Assembly (NCBI GenBank): GCA_041648505.1
Contig: JBAZOY010000037.1
Span: 1-22,145 of the forward strand
DNA length: 22,145 nt
Origin: JBAZOY01 sp041648505
Lineage (GTDB): Bacteria > Desulfobacterota > Syntrophia > Syntrophales > CG2-30-49-12
Reading direction: 5' to 3'
Of this stretch, positions 21,855-22,145 are shown one piece after another. The notes beneath the pieces are model-generated. The model was not told the DNA's origin and did not search any database. It saw only the letters and a program-made list of their open reading frames with translations. Both the position numbers and the translations under genes were made by a program. How positions within the stretch are numbered: position 1 is the stretch's first letter; every line of letters begins with the position of its first letter.

Positions 21855-22061
21855 CTATTGGTTTATAATAAGAGCATTTATCTTATCTAACAGGGGCTCA
21901 AATATCTTATACAGCACAGAAGCCGTTACTGCTCCTACAGTATCGGCTAAGAAATCGAAAAAATCACAACTCCTGTGAATACTTGGAGTGCTTTGTATAA
22001 TTTCGAGAAAGCCTCCCCAACCAACAACTAAAATAAGCGATATGACCCCTGTCGTCAATAG
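21855..22061 (-). pseudogene. VanZ-like protein, C-terminal remnant
   Basis: About 68 codons remain. GWGGFLEIIQ, followed by HRSCDFFDFLADTVGAVTA, matches the conserved end of VanZ-family membrane proteins (E/Q after the glycine, then R, D and the NxxG-like region). The N-terminal membrane segments are missing because the reading frame runs into the terminal sequence of an IS3-type element at 22062, where a TAG soon closes it. A TTG at 22058 could still start a short product but has no clear ribosome site. The intact gene was probably a small membrane protein of unknown role. Confidence 0.65.
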
Positions 22062-22145
22062 TGTACACTAATTTGTTTTTCATGCCGCTTGTTTCAATGT
22101 GTAAAATTGCTTCTCAAAAGTAACCGGAGACAGATAGCCAAGTCT
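22062..22145 (-). mobile_element. End of an IS3-family insertion sequence
   Basis: The last 84 bases of the window carry the terminus of an element whose transposase reads in on the minus strand. The sequence starting TGTACACTAATTTG at 22062 is the probable terminal repeat, because the VanZ-like reading frame is broken exactly there. The other end lies outside the window, so neither the inverted partner nor the target duplication can be checked. Confidence 0.65.
22080..22145 (-). CDS. IS3-family transposase, C-terminal end
   Basis: Twenty-one residues ending at TGA (22080-22082): RLGYLSPVTFEKQF, then YTLKQAA. The motif LGYLSPVTFE is the well-known C-terminus of IS3-family OrfB (DDE) transposases, in which it follows the rve catalytic domain. 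Everything upstream lies outside the window, so integrity and subgroup are unknown. The stop is only 18 bases from the inferred element end. Confidence 0.8.
   Translation of the reverse strand, partial: RLGYLSPVTFEKQFYTLKQAA

Noticed and set aside
1..22145. tRNA, rRNA, riboswitch or CRISPR array
   Set aside because: No cloverleaf, rRNA segment, known riboswitch core or regularly spaced repeat array was seen on either strand by eye.

Overview
The window looks like chromosomal DNA of an anaerobic, menaquinone-using bacterium. A Desulfobacterota / former Deltaproteobacteria type is my best guess, from the style of the proteins (UbiA-UbiX-UbiD cluster, HEAT-repeat protein, PdxS/PdxT, DGC-domain proteins, FadL-type porin). 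This is inference; no rRNA or other taxonomic marker is present. A FadL-family outer-membrane protein and an apparently exported thioredoxin-like protein point to a Gram-negative cell.

Left part (1-10.3 kb) is mostly housekeeping. A minus-strand operon encodes a UbiA prenyltransferase, a UbiX flavin prenyltransferase and a UbiD decarboxylase (cut by the window start), probably late menaquinone synthesis. A roughly 1-kb gene-poor gap follows. Then, on the plus strand, come a 747-residue HEAT-repeat protein, pdxS-pdxT (PLP synthase), uvrC and a lone short-chain dehydrogenase.

Right part (10.6-22.1 kb) is entirely minus-strand and is the interesting region. Read in transcription order it holds: the end of an IS3-type transposase whose insertion beheads a VanZ-like gene; a decayed methyltransferase; arsM; an ArsP-like permease with a CxxC thioredoxin-like protein, a small glutaredoxin-like protein and a 4Cys Fe-S protein; a FadL-type outer-membrane protein; arsF- and arsG-like genes; an ACR3 arsenite exporter; then a tightly overlapping operon of a GcvH-like lipoyl carrier, two DGC-domain proteins, an OsmC-like protein, lipoyl synthase (LipA) and a LipM/LplA-type transferase.

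Taken together, the right half is an inorganic/organic arsenic detoxification island (methylation, organoarsenical export, arsenite export, ArsFG) coupled to a self-contained lipoyl module that makes, attaches and carries its own lipoyl group and has a candidate lipoyl-dependent peroxidase. Because reduced lipoate is a classic arsenite-binding dithiol, and OsmC/Ohr proteins can be reduced by lipoylated proteins, this is the best candidate for an undescribed system here. The link to arsenic rests on gene order only. No ArsR-type regulator is visible, but a strong promoter followed by a near-perfect dyad lies ahead of the ArsP gene. A roughly 50-nt dispersed repeat occurs twice (near 10.5 and 17.85 kb).
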